From contig OX387190.1 in the NCBI GenBank assembly GCA_947561395.2, positions 35,762,392 through 35,826,391 on the forward strand: 64,000 nucleotides of DNA. Reading direction: 5' to 3'. Below are positions 21,991 to 32,869 of this stretch, piece by piece (positions within the stretch are counted from its first letter, which is position 1; the number at the start of each line of letters is the position of its first letter). Below the pieces are notes generated by a model that saw nothing but the letters and a program-made list of their open reading frames with translations, had not been told where the DNA came from and did no database searches. The position numbers were made by a program, and so were the translations under genes. The DNA is from Buxus sempervirens. Taxonomy: Eukaryota; Streptophyta; Magnoliopsida; Buxales; Buxaceae.

Positions 21991-23723
21991 GTTGGAGCCT
22001 TTGGCCAGAAGTCGTTGGGAGGACCCGTTTCCTTCTGACACTGTTCACCAGCGAGGGGACAAACCCGATCCTCACAAGAAAAGCTGATAGCAGGGAATGG
22101 GTTTAGGTCTTCGGTTCTTCTTCTTTTACTAGGAATGCAGACCCCTTTCCCTTTCCCACCTTGCCTTGGATTTTTGCCATTGTGTGCCTCTGCCTCATTG
22201 CTCCTGCTCACCGTTCCAGCTCTCAGAAATCTGGGATTCCTCCTGGCCGTGAAATGCTGCTGGGTATTTAGACGATCAGAGATAAGGCTTAAAGTTAGAT
22301 GGGTTTGGTTTGAGGGATGGCTTGAGTGGGATTTGGGCTTAGGGGAATGGGCTCCAAAAGCAAAGATCTTAAGTTGAGGAGAGGGAGCGTCTATTATGAT
22401 TTGGGTTGGGTCGATCTGAATGGGGGTGGGCTCACTGCTATCAAGCAAAGGTTTGCTGGGCTCCCAAGGGCCCAAGATTCCATTATGGCTAGGAAGAAGG
22501 GTCTGGCAATTGTTTTGGGTTGGGTTAAGATCACGTATGGGGCTAGGACTTGGGGACCGGTTCCGACTCGGGTTAAGGTTGGATTGCAGGCTAGAATTTC
22601 GGATCGGGCTGAGAGACCGGTTTCGATCCTGGGTCCGGTACAATGGTTGGGTGCGGTTCTGACTGGGATACGGAGATACCGAATTGCTCGGGTTTGGGTT
22701 AGGATTGAAATCAACCCATAAATTTTGAATCGTGAGTTCAGGAGAAGACTGATGCACACTGCACGAGGTAGGCCAAAATCCAGCGTGATGGGACTGCATC
22801 GCCTGCATTGAGCTTGAAGCACCATCCGACCGTTGAGAAGACTCATGACCGGGTTGACTCATCGTAACGACCGCCATGGCCGAGTTACCCTCTTCCCTTA
22901 GCGACTGGGCTGACTCGTTCTCCGTCCCCAATTCCTCAGAGCACGGGAGTTTGGGGATGATCCTGAGAAGGGGATTCTTCCTTCTCAGGGGATTTGCAGC
23001 AATAGATGGCTCATAGTATCTTTCACCATTGATATCGTTACCATCGAGGTTCTCAGCAAAAAAAGGGTTAGAACAATTGACAATATTGTGATCCAACAAT
23101 CCACATGAAAAACAGAGAGGTGGGAGATGTTCATACCTAAACTCGACCCACACCTTCTTTCCAGTATCTTCTTCAAAGAACAACCCCGAAGGAATTGGTT
23201 TTGCCACAGGGATGGAGATGCGAGCTGAGGGAAAACTGTCCAAAGTTTCCCCATTACAATCGATTTCCCAGACTTTCCCTATGTTCAGTAGCATCTGGTG
23301 GATGATGCTCTTGTCCTTGAATTTGTGGGGCATATTATGAATCTGAAGCCACAACGTGATAGTGTCAGCTTTCATCGTAGTGGCTTCCCTATCGTCATCA
23401 AGCTCCTTGAGACGCATCAGTTGCCCGTTGATGGTCCAAGGTTGGGCAGAAATGATGTTAAATCTATCAATCTTATTTTTGAAGCATAGTATGAATCTGC
23501 TACCATTTATCTGGGTAACAGAGCTCATCTCTATAGGTCTCCAGACTCTTGTCGCAAAATTTTTTATTGTGTTGACATGGATGTTCGTTCCGGGCACTTC
23601 ACAAAGGATGAGGGCCCCCCATTTTTTATCCACCCGAGCCCGATCAGAAGCAGATGGTTTGAAAGTGATGGATGGCCTGGGAGGGATGATGAGGTTTTTA
23701 AGCTTCCTTGACAGATCTTCCAT
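21987..23723 (-). CDS. LINE ORF1, nucleic-acid-binding protein
   Basis: This open frame of 578 residues begins at MEDLSRKLKNL; the frame is open further upstream to 23822 but without family resemblance. The N-terminal half has the DUF4283-like fold typical of plant LINE ORF1 proteins (INGSRFILCFKNK, PWTINGQLMRLKEL, LWLQIHNMP). A zinc knuckle CFSCGLLDHNIVNC (C-x2-C-x4-H-x4-C) follows. The C-terminal half is Ser/Pro/Asn-rich, with a basic patch PSKRRR that could be a nuclear signal. It is expected to bind LINE RNA as part of the retrotransposition RNP. Its stop codon TGA overlaps the ORF2 start in the string ATGA. Confidence 0.9.
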   Translation of the reverse strand: MEDLSRKLKNLIIPPRPSITFKPSASDRARVDKKWGALILCEVPGTNIHVNTIKNFATRVWRPIEMSSVTQINGSRFILCFKNKIDRFNIISAQPWTINGQLMRLKELDDDREATTMKADTITLWLQIHNMPHKFKDKSIIHQMLLNIGKVWEIDCNGETLDSFPSARISIPVAKPIPSGLFFEEDTGKKVWVEFRYEHLPPLCFSCGLLDHNIVNCSNPFFAENLDGNDINGERYYEPSIAANPLRRKNPLLRIIPKLPCSEELGTENESAQSLREEGNSAMAVVTMSQPGHESSQRSDGASSSMQAMQSHHAGFWPTSCSVHQSSPELTIQNLWVDFNPNPNPSNSVSPYPSQNRTQPLYRTQDRNRSLSPIRNSSLQSNLNPSRNRSPSPSPIRDLNPTQNNCQTLLPSHNGILGPWEPSKPLLDSSEPTPIQIDPTQIIIDAPSPQLKIFAFGAHSPKPKSHSSHPSNQTHLTLSLISDRLNTQQHFTARRNPRFLRAGTVSRSNEAEAHNGKNPRQGGKGKGVCIPSKRRRTEDLNPFPAISFSCEDRVCPLAGEQCQKETGPPNDFWPKAPT

Positions 23724-23990
23724 GATCGAGCAAGGTGCAAGACAACGGAGGAGAAAAGAGAACGGAGGAAGAAAGAAAGTTGGGGAAACCAGGAATAATC
23801 CAGCAGCTGAAAAACGAGTCAAGAGCAGAGCAGGGCAGAGGCGAGGCAGCTAAACAGACCAAGATGGGGAAAGGGAAAGGGACTGCAAGAGATTAGCCTG
23901 CCATGCCTGGGGACTCACAAATCGTCAGACGCAAGGAGTTCCGAAAACCCAAAACTAATAGAATGTAGATTCTATGATCCGTTCTAATTC

Positions 23991-24404
23991 ATGTCCGAGT
24001 ACTCAATTCTTCACCGTTATCGCCGAAAGGAAAAGGAGCAGTTTGTCCGTCACCACTTAAAACCGAGCTAGCTTTTTATAGTTGATAGGTACGTACAAAT
24101 AAAACATTAATTTATCATCAACCTTATAACGATATTAAATGACATAATGCGTACAGGTTACATGAACCTTACAGACACGTTGACTTGAAACATTGATCAC
24201 CATCAGAAAACTGAAAAACGAAGGGTAAAGATCCCCCTACTAACACACTGTCCAAAGCTAAAGAGACAAATATCACAGCACGGAAGAGAAGCTACGTAGA
24301 TGCTTTCTCAAATCTTGAACTCGTGTTTATTGCCGACTAGGCGACTACAATCTTCTTTTGCTTTTCCGGATTTCAGTTCTGTTCCACGAGGACGACGACT
24401 CCTG
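23991..24404. other. Intergenic / GH3 3' flank
   Basis: It holds no gene. The part next to 24405 is probably the GH3 3' UTR, and the left end is the LINE target duplication. Confidence 0.5.
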
Positions 24405-26414
24405 TCAAGATCGTCTTTCTGGGGTCCAACGAGGCAGAGCTGGGCTAAAATACGCCGAGGAGACCCTGGAGTCCAGGAGCTCGACGATTGGTGTGAAGTT
24501 CACGCACCTCGGGACCTTGTACTGGTTAATGGACGCGCCCCTGGAAATAGCATAATCCATGAGCTCCTCAAAAGTGCCTGTCTTTACCACTCTTATCTCC
24601 AGTGGTCCAATCGACTTGTCCGCAACTCGGCCTTGTCTGTAGACCGAGTTCATCGTCTCCTCCATGGCCAGGCAGCACTGATTCAGCACCTCTTCAGTAG
24701 GAGCATTTCTCGGGTCCTTCACCATTAATTCCCAGTAGATCACGTAGTGTCCCGGTATCGTCTTTGTATCGGCGTAGCTTGTGTACTCCACCACGCTGGT
24801 GTTGAACTCCCTAAGGAGATTCGAAGCGTTTTCCACTGCTTTCTGCAACTCGGCCTCGTCTGTTTTGTCGGAGTCTATGCTCAATAACACGCTCTTTCTC
24901 CTGACGAAGTGAAATTGAGGAGCGCAGTTGTGGAACCCCGTGACTCGGAGTATGTCTCCCACTCGGTACCGGTACATCCCTGCGTAAGTTGTGATCACGA
25001 GTTCATATTCTTTCCCGATCTCTACATCTACCATGTCAACAAGGCGAGGAGGTGAATCTGGATTCAGGTTGGAGGAGGACGGATCATGGGGAAGGAACTC
25101 AAAGTAAGCCATATTGGGCAAGATTGTATAAGAAACTTCCGAGGGCTTGCACATAGGTTTCAGGTTCAGGCCGAAAAAGCACTCGGAAGACGCATACATG
25201 GTGCATGCCAGTGGTAGCCCACCACTGTAATAATCAAGAGTAGGGATGTATTGAGCCATGGCACCTGTGACAATCACGTCAAGATACTTGGTGTTGGGCC
25301 AAATTCTAGTTACAATACCTTCCCAGTTGTCTCCTGAGCACTCTTTGGTGATGAATTGAGCGAGCTCGGGGTTTGGCTCAAGGAGACGTGACATGCATTC
25401 TCGAATGGACGGGTCGGTTATCTTGGGGTTTAAGGTTCCAGTAGCAATGTCATGGACTAGTTGTTGCCAATTGACTTGAAGAAACTTAATGGCTCTGAGT
25501 AGGCCGGAGGCAAACACGGCGCCAACTCTCAAGACTTCTTTTTGTTGGTAAAGACCGCAGAGCATCTGAGTGTACATGCTTTGGAATGAATCGGCACAGA
25601 GAATCGCCTCTATCGGGCTGGTGCAGACGTTGTAAGGGTCATAAGGCCTGGCCTTGAATTGTTCAGTCTTGTAGTAGCTCGTCAACACAGGGCGTGCAAG
25701 TAGGCCACCTGGTGTCTTTGTTTCGGATTTTATGAAGAGGAAGTTCAGCGCTTTTCCTTTATCTAGGTTTGGCACGTAACTGCAGCACAATATGTATGTG
25801 TTTGTGTTAATTAGCGATAAACATCATCGGTAAATTTGGTGTTTGTGTTCACCTTCGGAGCCAATAGAAATACTTACAGGCTCATTACAGGCAGGAGAAG
25901 GCTGAAGAGTAGCTGACGACGATCGTGATCCTCTAGAATTGTGGGCATGAGTTTTCTTTCGCCGGCAGACGTCCCGGAGCTGCAAAGTTAAAAGACTTAA
26001 CGTCAATATTCCGATCGAGTCACTAAATTCTAGGTTTTTCACTTTATGTTGGTTAATTTAACAGATGGGTACCGTATATAAGCTTATATACCTGGTAAGA
26101 AACTCAGAGATGGGGTGAGATGATAAGATTGGGGAGCGATCACCGTTAGCAATACGTTGAATCTCGGGCTGAAGATCCTCGTAAGTGATCACCGGGATCT
26201 TTGATTTAAACATGTCACGATCGGTAGAGCCATTCAGTTGAAATCGTCCAAGGTACTCGGTCTGGGCATTTCTACGCAGTATTTCAGCCAGAACCTTCTC
26301 CTGAACGGAGCCGGCGTTTCTGGTCATATCTTCTATGAACTGAAGCGCCTTCGCATGTTCCTCGCATGCAGCAGGCCCAAGAGGGGACGACAACGAATTC
26401 TGATCAATAGCCAT
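24405..26414 (-). CDS. GH3: GH3 acyl-acid amido synthetase (auxin-conjugating type)
   Basis: Three exons, 26414..26092, 25979..25878 and 25779..24405, join in frame to 599 residues, the normal size. The adenylation motifs are present: [10 protein letters not shown] (motif I, directly after the first intron), YASSECFFG (motif II) and YRVGDILRV (motif III). The C-terminus ([28 protein letters not shown]) matches group II GH3 proteins, which join amino acids to indole-3-acetic acid and lower free auxin in the cytosol. The exact acyl substrate is inference. A TATA box lies 113 bp upstream of the ATG, and auxin-response-like words lie further upstream (27522-27740). The gene looks intact. Confidence 0.96.
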
Positions 26415-26526
26415 TACTAAAGTGAGATCGAGCTATGGAGAGGCTGCTGGAGGAACAGAGATCGAGCAAGAAAGAGAAAAGAGGAGAATCTGAGATGCTG
26501 TGATGATGAGCATCCCTCAGGATGTG

Positions 26527-26533
26527 TTATATA
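26527..26533 (-). promoter_or_regulatory. TATA box of the GH3 gene
   Basis: The minus strand reads CTATATAAC here, 113 bp upstream of the GH3 start codon, a suitable distance for a core promoter with a short 5' UTR. Confidence 0.6.
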
Positions 26534-26574
26534 GGGATAGCCGGATAGGCCAGCCGGGATGGAATCGTCTTTTC

Positions 26575-26741
26575 ATGCGGCAGACGATACCGCCCAAATG
26601 TGAACCGTGAGATGCTCCCATCTCACGGTTCATATTTTTCAAATTTTTTTTTGTGAAAAAACAGCTCCCATTTCAAATATTTTTTCTTTTTTTTTTGTGA
26701 GGGGGCGGTATCGTCCGCCGTATAAATATGCGGTAGACGAT
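26575..26741. repeat. Compound inverted repeat just upstream of the GH3 promoter
   Basis: An outer pair GGCAGACGATACCGCCC / GGGCGGTATCGTCCGCC (about 26579-26595 and 26703-26719) encloses a perfect 14-bp stem TGAACCGTGAGATG with loop CTCC (26601-26632). The structure lies between two near-identical 14-bp direct repeats ATGCGGYAGACGAT (26575-26588 and 26728-26741), which look like a target duplication. It may be a small foldback MITE. Confidence 0.6.
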
Positions 26742-28703
26742 TTCAGCACAGGGCAGTCCCTTCTCTCTTGCTATGCCACGTCAGGAGCCCCGTCACAATC
26801 GGCTACAGTACAGGCCGGACGAAAGTATTTGGAAGAAAGCGGATGGAAACACGTGAAGGTTTGGCGACATGGAAATATAGTTGTCGCTTGGACATGTAGG
26901 TTCGAGAGGGGACAAGGGATGGCCCACACGCGTCACCATATCAATCTTGGACCGGCAGGTTGGTGCCCACCAGATCAGCACTGTCTAGGCTAATGGTTTG
27001 CACTCGCGCTTAAGCGTCAGCAAATTACCATCACAAGCTTCAAATGACAACGGGGATTACTCTCACGTAATCTTCTCTAATAATATTTTTTTCCATGAGC
27101 GTCTCTTAGATTTACAATCATTAAAATTGTTACTCCTGTAACCAAACCATTAATTTATTGTTGTTGAAAACATAAACACATATAAATAATCTATATTTAT
27201 ACCACAAATAAGAGGAAGAGGGGAAATACTCCATCTCGATTCTCGCCTCTCTTTTATTTTCCAACTATTATCCTCCCCAATTAAAACAATTCAAAACTAT
27301 AATTATTCCACTATTCTTTTTACATTTGAATTTAAATCATTACTTAATTATATGCTAGAGTTAAGGTAAAGACGTGTATGCACGTGCCACTACTAATAAT
27401 ATATAAAGTTAATGGGGTTTGTTTCGTCATTCTCATTTTCATAAGCTTTCACATGTTGCACCAAGACAAAGATGGGCTGCAGGCGAACTTGGCAGCTTCT
27501 CCCGTCACTGACGTCGCACATGAGACAGATATTGCAGAGGCTGGTTACAGATAAACGAGGAGAAAGACAATCTTGATGGTGCCGCCGGCTTGATGAGTTG
27601 ATAACTTGATAAAGAGTGAGTGTCTCTGTTATCGCATTAGCTACATGGATGGGTTCAAATCTCATGCCTTCTCTCTCTACAGGTTGCGGCTAAGACGCGG
27701 ACCAATCGATCAAGGAAAAAGCCATTACCCTCTTTGTCGGTATCTGATGTAAACCCGGGCGGGAAACTTGGACCAGATGTTGATCCGGTTAGGAATCAGT
27801 CCAATTTGATGGCTTAGCGGGTCGTCTCATGTTTGGTTCATGTAGAAGAATGTTCTTGTGAAAATTGAAAGAAAAATGAAAGGCAAGATCGTTTAGCTAG
27901 CTCAACTACACCACCCAACCCCATTAGCCATCCAGTTCGATGGCTCACTTTGCCAACCAATGCAAACTGGTTTGACAGAGCGCTCCCGTCCAAATCTTTA
28001 GGACACATGGAGGGGCACCGGATTCTGTAATAAGGACTTTCATCCCCAGCATGCGCGATGCATACAGCCCCTCACATTTGGTGGGGGGCCTCACACCATA
28101 CATGTGGTGAAGGACTCTCTACAACGCACGCCTTAGACGATGCCCATTGCTATAATAAGCCAAGCAATGTTTTGACAAACCGGATTGATGATTATAACAT
28201 TCTATAATCCTTTTTCCTTTTCCTCCAATCAATCATCCATGAAACGTCTATGTCTCAATCTGGTTGTCTAGGTTTGTTTGTAAATCAAACGTTAATAAAA
28301 TTATGTATAAAACATAAAGTAATCAAAGATATTATCTTCAGTATTTTACCTAAATCATTGGGGTTTTGATGTAAACCATGGTTACATGGTGGAGCCGCAA
28401 GAAAACTACCGTTCCTGGAGAGAGAAACGTGCATAATACTCAAATATGGGTATCAACGGAAATTTTTTTTTTTTTTTTTACTGGGTATCAACGGAATGCA
28501 AATTAAAGAAGCTACAACCCCTCTTAATTTCAACCCTGCAAAAGAAATAAAAACAATATATATATATATATTCACCAGCAGAGCCAAGGGGGGCAGGGGG
28601 CAACTCAAATTTTTTTCCTAATTTTTTCTATTACAATTTTTTAAATATTATTTAAGATGCCCATAAACTTAAAGGAATTGCCTCCGCCCCCACCCCCACC
28701 CCA
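26742..28703. other. Intergenic upstream of GH3
   Basis: No gene is supported. An open frame at 27393-27665 on the minus strand has no recognisable features. Auxin-response-like words are listed separately. Confidence 0.5.
27522..27740. promoter_or_regulatory. Cluster of auxin-response-like elements
   Basis: GAGACA at 27522-27527 (TGTCTC on the minus strand), TGTCTC at 27621-27626 and TGTCGG at 27735-27740 are ARF-binding words. They lie 1.1-1.3 kb upstream of a GH3 gene, a classic auxin-induced family. Six-base words occur by chance, so this is weak evidence. Confidence 0.25.
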
Positions 28704-29133
28704 AAAAAATGAAAAATGGTCTCTTTTTGGCCGGTCTTTATAAGAAGTGTCTATCAAAAATCTCATTTACAAAAAAAGATCACTTTTAAAAAATAATTGA
28801 CTTGTAAAGTCACTTTTGAAAAATGAATTAAAAATTATTGTCACTTTATTGTAGCTACATGTGATACAAGTGCTGCTTGCTTGCGACACGAGCACATTGT
28901 ACGTGGGATACAACATTTCCTACGTGGGATATGAGTGCATCCGACGTGGGGCATGATCACCTCCTACATGGGACACGAGCACATCATACGCTCATATCCT
29001 ACACATAATGTGCTCGTGGTCCAAATAGGTTGTGATTATATCCTACATAGCTACAATAAAGTTAACCTATAGTTCAAAGTTTTTTTATAGACTGTTTTTA
29101 TATATACCAACCAAAAGTGACCTTTTTTTTATT
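28704..29133. mobile_element. Possible MITE with imperfect long inverted repeats
   Basis: The left arm contains ATGGTCTCTTTTTGGCCGG and, further in, CACTTTATTGTAGCTACATG (28839-28860). The right arm, read in reverse complement, gives AGGTCACTTTTGGTTGG and AACTTTATTGTAGCTATGTA. The interior has several copies of a CTACGTGGGAYACGAGCAC-like word on both strands (28880-29010). No target duplication was found, so the ends are approximate. Confidence 0.45.
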
Positions 29134-32100
29134 TTTTTCCGAAGTACTTTTTCTATAACATTTGAATGTTAATGTAATTGAATTTTTTTTTTGACTTATT
29201 GTTTGCCCTTCCTGAGCTAATTTTCTGGCTCCACCCTTATGTGTGTGTGTGTATATATATATATATATCTTATCTCATCCTTTTTCTCTTTTCTGTCATT
29301 TTTATTGGTGAATACAAGATGGTGAATTGCACTAAAGCTCTGTTGCTTTCGATTAATATATCATACTTGGGACCTTTGATACATATAATTATACCTTTAC
29401 TTGTTAGCTTTAGCCCTTAGGTCTATTGTTTAACATGCTATCACATTAGGAGGTTTAACGTTTAATTTTTAATTGGGGAGTTATCTTGGCATTTATTTCT
29501 ATTAAGGGTGTATGTACCTTGTGTGTTAGTCCTCCTCGTGTATGTTCCTTTGTGAAGTCAGCATGTGTGAGGGAGTGTTGAGATATTATACTTGGGTCCA
29601 TTTGATATATATATATATATATATAGTTACACCTTTCACTTATATTAGCTTAAAGTTTGTTTAACGGTACCTCCTTAATTTACATGCCTTAACTTAAATT
29701 AGTGTTTTGCTAGCCAGTTAAAGGTTAAAATTGTTATCTACACCCATATGATATGAGTTAGCTGCTTCAAATATTAGGAAACAAAGGACGCAATAATGTA
29801 GATGCTATAACACTAGCTCCTAAACTAGAAGAACCGTCTTTTTTCAAACCATTCGGATGTGTGGTACCTTTGGGGTACACGGAAGTTGTAGCCATAAAGA
29901 TTGGGCAATTCAAGGTCGCAACACTGCAACAGGATACTCGTCTCACATTACTATTGACAGAGATAGAGAGGAAAACCATCAACAACTCATCAGACGTAGT
30001 TGCTTTTTCTACCAAAAAATGCTGCGGTTCATGCATCTAGCAAACTATGGCAATAATTTTGTTTTGCGTCATGCACTAATGCATCAAAATAGAAAGGCGG
30101 TGAAAGGACAAAGCAAATGTATATATATAAGGCCATGTGGAACACCGTGAAGGTCACTGGAGGCCCCCCATAATGGTCCAAAGTTACATGGCTACACCAG
30201 ACCAGCAACATCAACGATCTCTTGTACGCCATAATCTCTAGAAAATTACATCTTTGTGTCGGACCATGTGACTAGAAAATTACATTTTTGTCTCGCCTGA
30301 CTAAGTGATTATGGCTATGTTTAGCATTGCTTCTAAAAAAATTGCTGTAAAAAGCAATGGATTGTTTTTACTTTTTTTTTTTTCTTAAGAAAAAAAAGTT
30401 TCATAAAGCAAAACTGTTTGGTTCATTTTTGTTGTGCTAAAAACAAAAAAAAAAAAAAAAAAGGTAAATTTGTTGGTAATGATAAAAGGATTGATATCAT
30501 CTACAGTTGAGCCCGTAAATGAACTCAACTATAGCCAACTGATGCAACACTCCTCTCAATTTTCTCTTCTGCATTGGAAAATGAAAAAATGATTTTTCAT
30601 TTTTTCCAAGGACCTTAATTTGCTTGCCTATAATTGCCAAGTGGTGGTGTTGGATGAATAGCGTTGGTGGTAGTAGGCATGGTAATGGTGGTGCATTAAT
30701 TAGTAGGTGGGTGGTTTTAATGGTGGTGGGATGATGGTGTTGTGATGGTGCATGTGGGCGGTGGGTAGGTAGATGGTTGATATTAGAATCAAAGAAGTAA
30801 ACAATAGAAAGTAACGCTTTTTTTGGCTTGCTAACAAATAGAAGTCAAAATTGAATGCCAAACCCACCCTGTGTTTTGATATGCTTCTCTCGTGGTGTAA
30901 GGGTCTGAGGTCACTTCATCAATTTTCTTTTTTCGGCTTCTTTTGTTCTCAATTATCTCGTAATATTGCCTGGTCGTCGTTTGGACAAGTCAATCGTTTG
31001 GTGAAATGGATAAGTCAGTCGTCTCCACGTTAACAAGATTTTTAATCCCAACGTTACAATCAATTACACGTGCTGATATGACGAAGCGGGGACTAAATCT
31101 TCTGGGGCCTTTCCTTAAGATCGTGAGATGCTGCCATGTGGATTATCTCATAACCAATGTTTTGTCTCGTAGGCCTTACTTGAAAATATTTAAAATAATA
31201 AAAAAACTATTAGTCCCAAATTGGTCCGGACTCGACACATGGCTGTGGAGATGATTTGTCTTCGTGCGGGCGTGCCAATATCTTCGATACGATGATTTTG
31301 GTAGGATCCTAACCCCGGGCAACTGTTCCGGATCTAAACCGATGTCGGTCTAGCCATACTGCAAGTCACCTATAATAAAATTGATCACACAATGTGAATT
31401 TCTTTGCTACGATCATAAACAAATAACTTCATCATCCATCGTTGCCTATTCACATGGTCTCGGCGGTCAACCATGTGTTGACGGTGACGTCATCCCTTAA
31501 TCGTAAGGGAACAGTTTTTCCATTATATGTTCTTACGTGGCTTCGGTCATGTGTCTGGCTCATGTGGACGTTCACATGGCTTCTCTGGTGATGCTAGATC
31601 ATATAGGTGCCACGTGGCCTTTACTCATTTGCCGGTCTATGGAGGGTGTAAACAAAAACATTGACAGTAAGATGCTTCATATGGCAGCATCACGGTCGCA
31701 TCAATGATCAATCGGCAAAAGAAGATTTCTTTCCCATGAGGGAGTATGTGGGGTTGTAATATTTTGTCGTTGACAGAGGAGCCACACGCAATCACCGCCG
31801 ACTAGTAGAAGAGGAGGGGAAAACGTAATGCCGTGTAGTAACCTCCAACTTTCCTATTGAAGACTTGAGATGGGCAAGAAGATTTATTGGAAGTATTGTC
31901 AAGTTTTTCAATCACAGGATTCAAGTGTCCAATGGGAGCAAATCAAATGGAGGTCTTGAAAACATGTATGGCATTGAAAGGGAAAGGATGTCTGTTTCAG
32001 CTTCTTTGTACCTCGTCAAGTCATTCCGACATGGTTAAGGTATTTATAGAAACTGATTTCTAGAGATCATGACCTCTCAACAACCAACCAAAGCAATGAC

Positions 32101-32476
32101 GAGGATTTGTCAAGCATTTCTCCTTTTATGGTGCTCAAGCAAAATAGTCTGATCACGACTGTTCAAATCCTAACTCAAGACTCAGCTACCAGCTGATCAC
32201 CAGAAAATATCCTAATTCTTTTTTTTTTAAATTAGATAAAATTTAATACTAGAAAAATCTAAGAAATATGTTAACATTTTATGTGAAATTCGTAAAATTG
32301 CATACTTTTGTTTTCATTTTTTTCTTTTTTCAATGAATTTCGAAAGAGATAGAATAATAATAATATGCATTTTTGTGCTTTTCTTTGTGAATAAAAACCA
32401 ATTATGAATTTAACCATGATTTTGAAAGATAAAGTCCTAATTCTCCCTCTTTCGTCATATTGTAGACTTTCCATTT
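29134..32476. other. Gene-poor intergenic region
   Basis: No gene is supported. The region holds AT microsatellites (29252-29270, 29607-29625), a stretch related to the degenerate repeats at 7.7-8.1 kb (about 29355-29655), an A/T-rich block with AAAAGCAAT words around 30307-30470, and a GGTGG-rich stretch at 30645-30775. Open frames here are short and without family features. Confidence 0.5.
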
Positions 32477-32479
32477 GCT

Positions 32480-32836
32480 TGCTTCAATTCTTGAAGAGAA
32501 TAGTCAGTCAAGGATTTCTTTCTCTTCTCCCACCTTCATCATACTTAATTTTTACTTTTCAAATTTTTGCAATTCTTGCTTCAATGGTTGAAGAGAAGTA
32601 TCGGCCATGGACTTCTCCTCGTCCTCCAAAATTTATCCCTCTTCTCCCCATTCAACGTACCTCCTTTGTTTTTTTCTTTCAAATTCTTCTGCTCTCGCTT
32701 CAACCATTGAAGAGAACGGTCGGCTTGAAGAGATGTATCAGCAACTGACTTCTCATCTTTCTCCACGATTTTGTCCTCATTCATCATATTCTATTTGAAG
32801 ATTTTTCAGTTACTCGCTTCAATTTTTGAAGAGAAG
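32480..32836. repeat. Four degenerate direct repeats, period ~98-119 bp
   Basis: A core of the form GCTTCAATTNTTGAAGAGAA recurs near 32480, 32578, 32697 and 32814. The spacers between them are C/T-rich and partly alike. The core is itself partly palindromic (TTCAATNNTTGAA). Confidence 0.6.
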
Positions 32837-32869
32837 GGGACTTCAAGATTTTTTTTTTTTTCTGGAACG

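Larger units (their letters stand above)
17845..23975 (-). mobile_element. Full-length L1-type LINE with 15-bp TSD
   Basis: The element is complete: a 5' UTR (23975-23724), ORF1 (23723-21987), ORF2 (21990-17887), a very short 3' region and a 15-nt poly(A) tail seen as T on the plus strand (17845-17859). A perfect 15-bp direct repeat, GATCCGTTCTAATTC, flanks it at 17830-17844 and 23976-23990, so boundaries are exact and the insertion is young. The 3' end encodes an RNase H domain, as in a known group of plant L1 elements. It inserted about 430 bp downstream of the GH3 coding end. One stop codon in ORF2 is the only visible defect. Confidence 0.95.

Noticed and set aside
22135..22846. Tryptophan/glycine-rich frames opposite the LINE ORF1
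   Set aside because: They are antisense shadows of the Ser/Pro/Asn-rich part of ORF1.
27393..27665. 90-codon minus-strand frame upstream of GH3
   Set aside because: It has no start context, domain or family resemblance.
29767..30036. 89-codon minus-strand frame with some RNase H-like feel
   Set aside because: No catalytic motif or neighbouring retrotransposon domain could be found.
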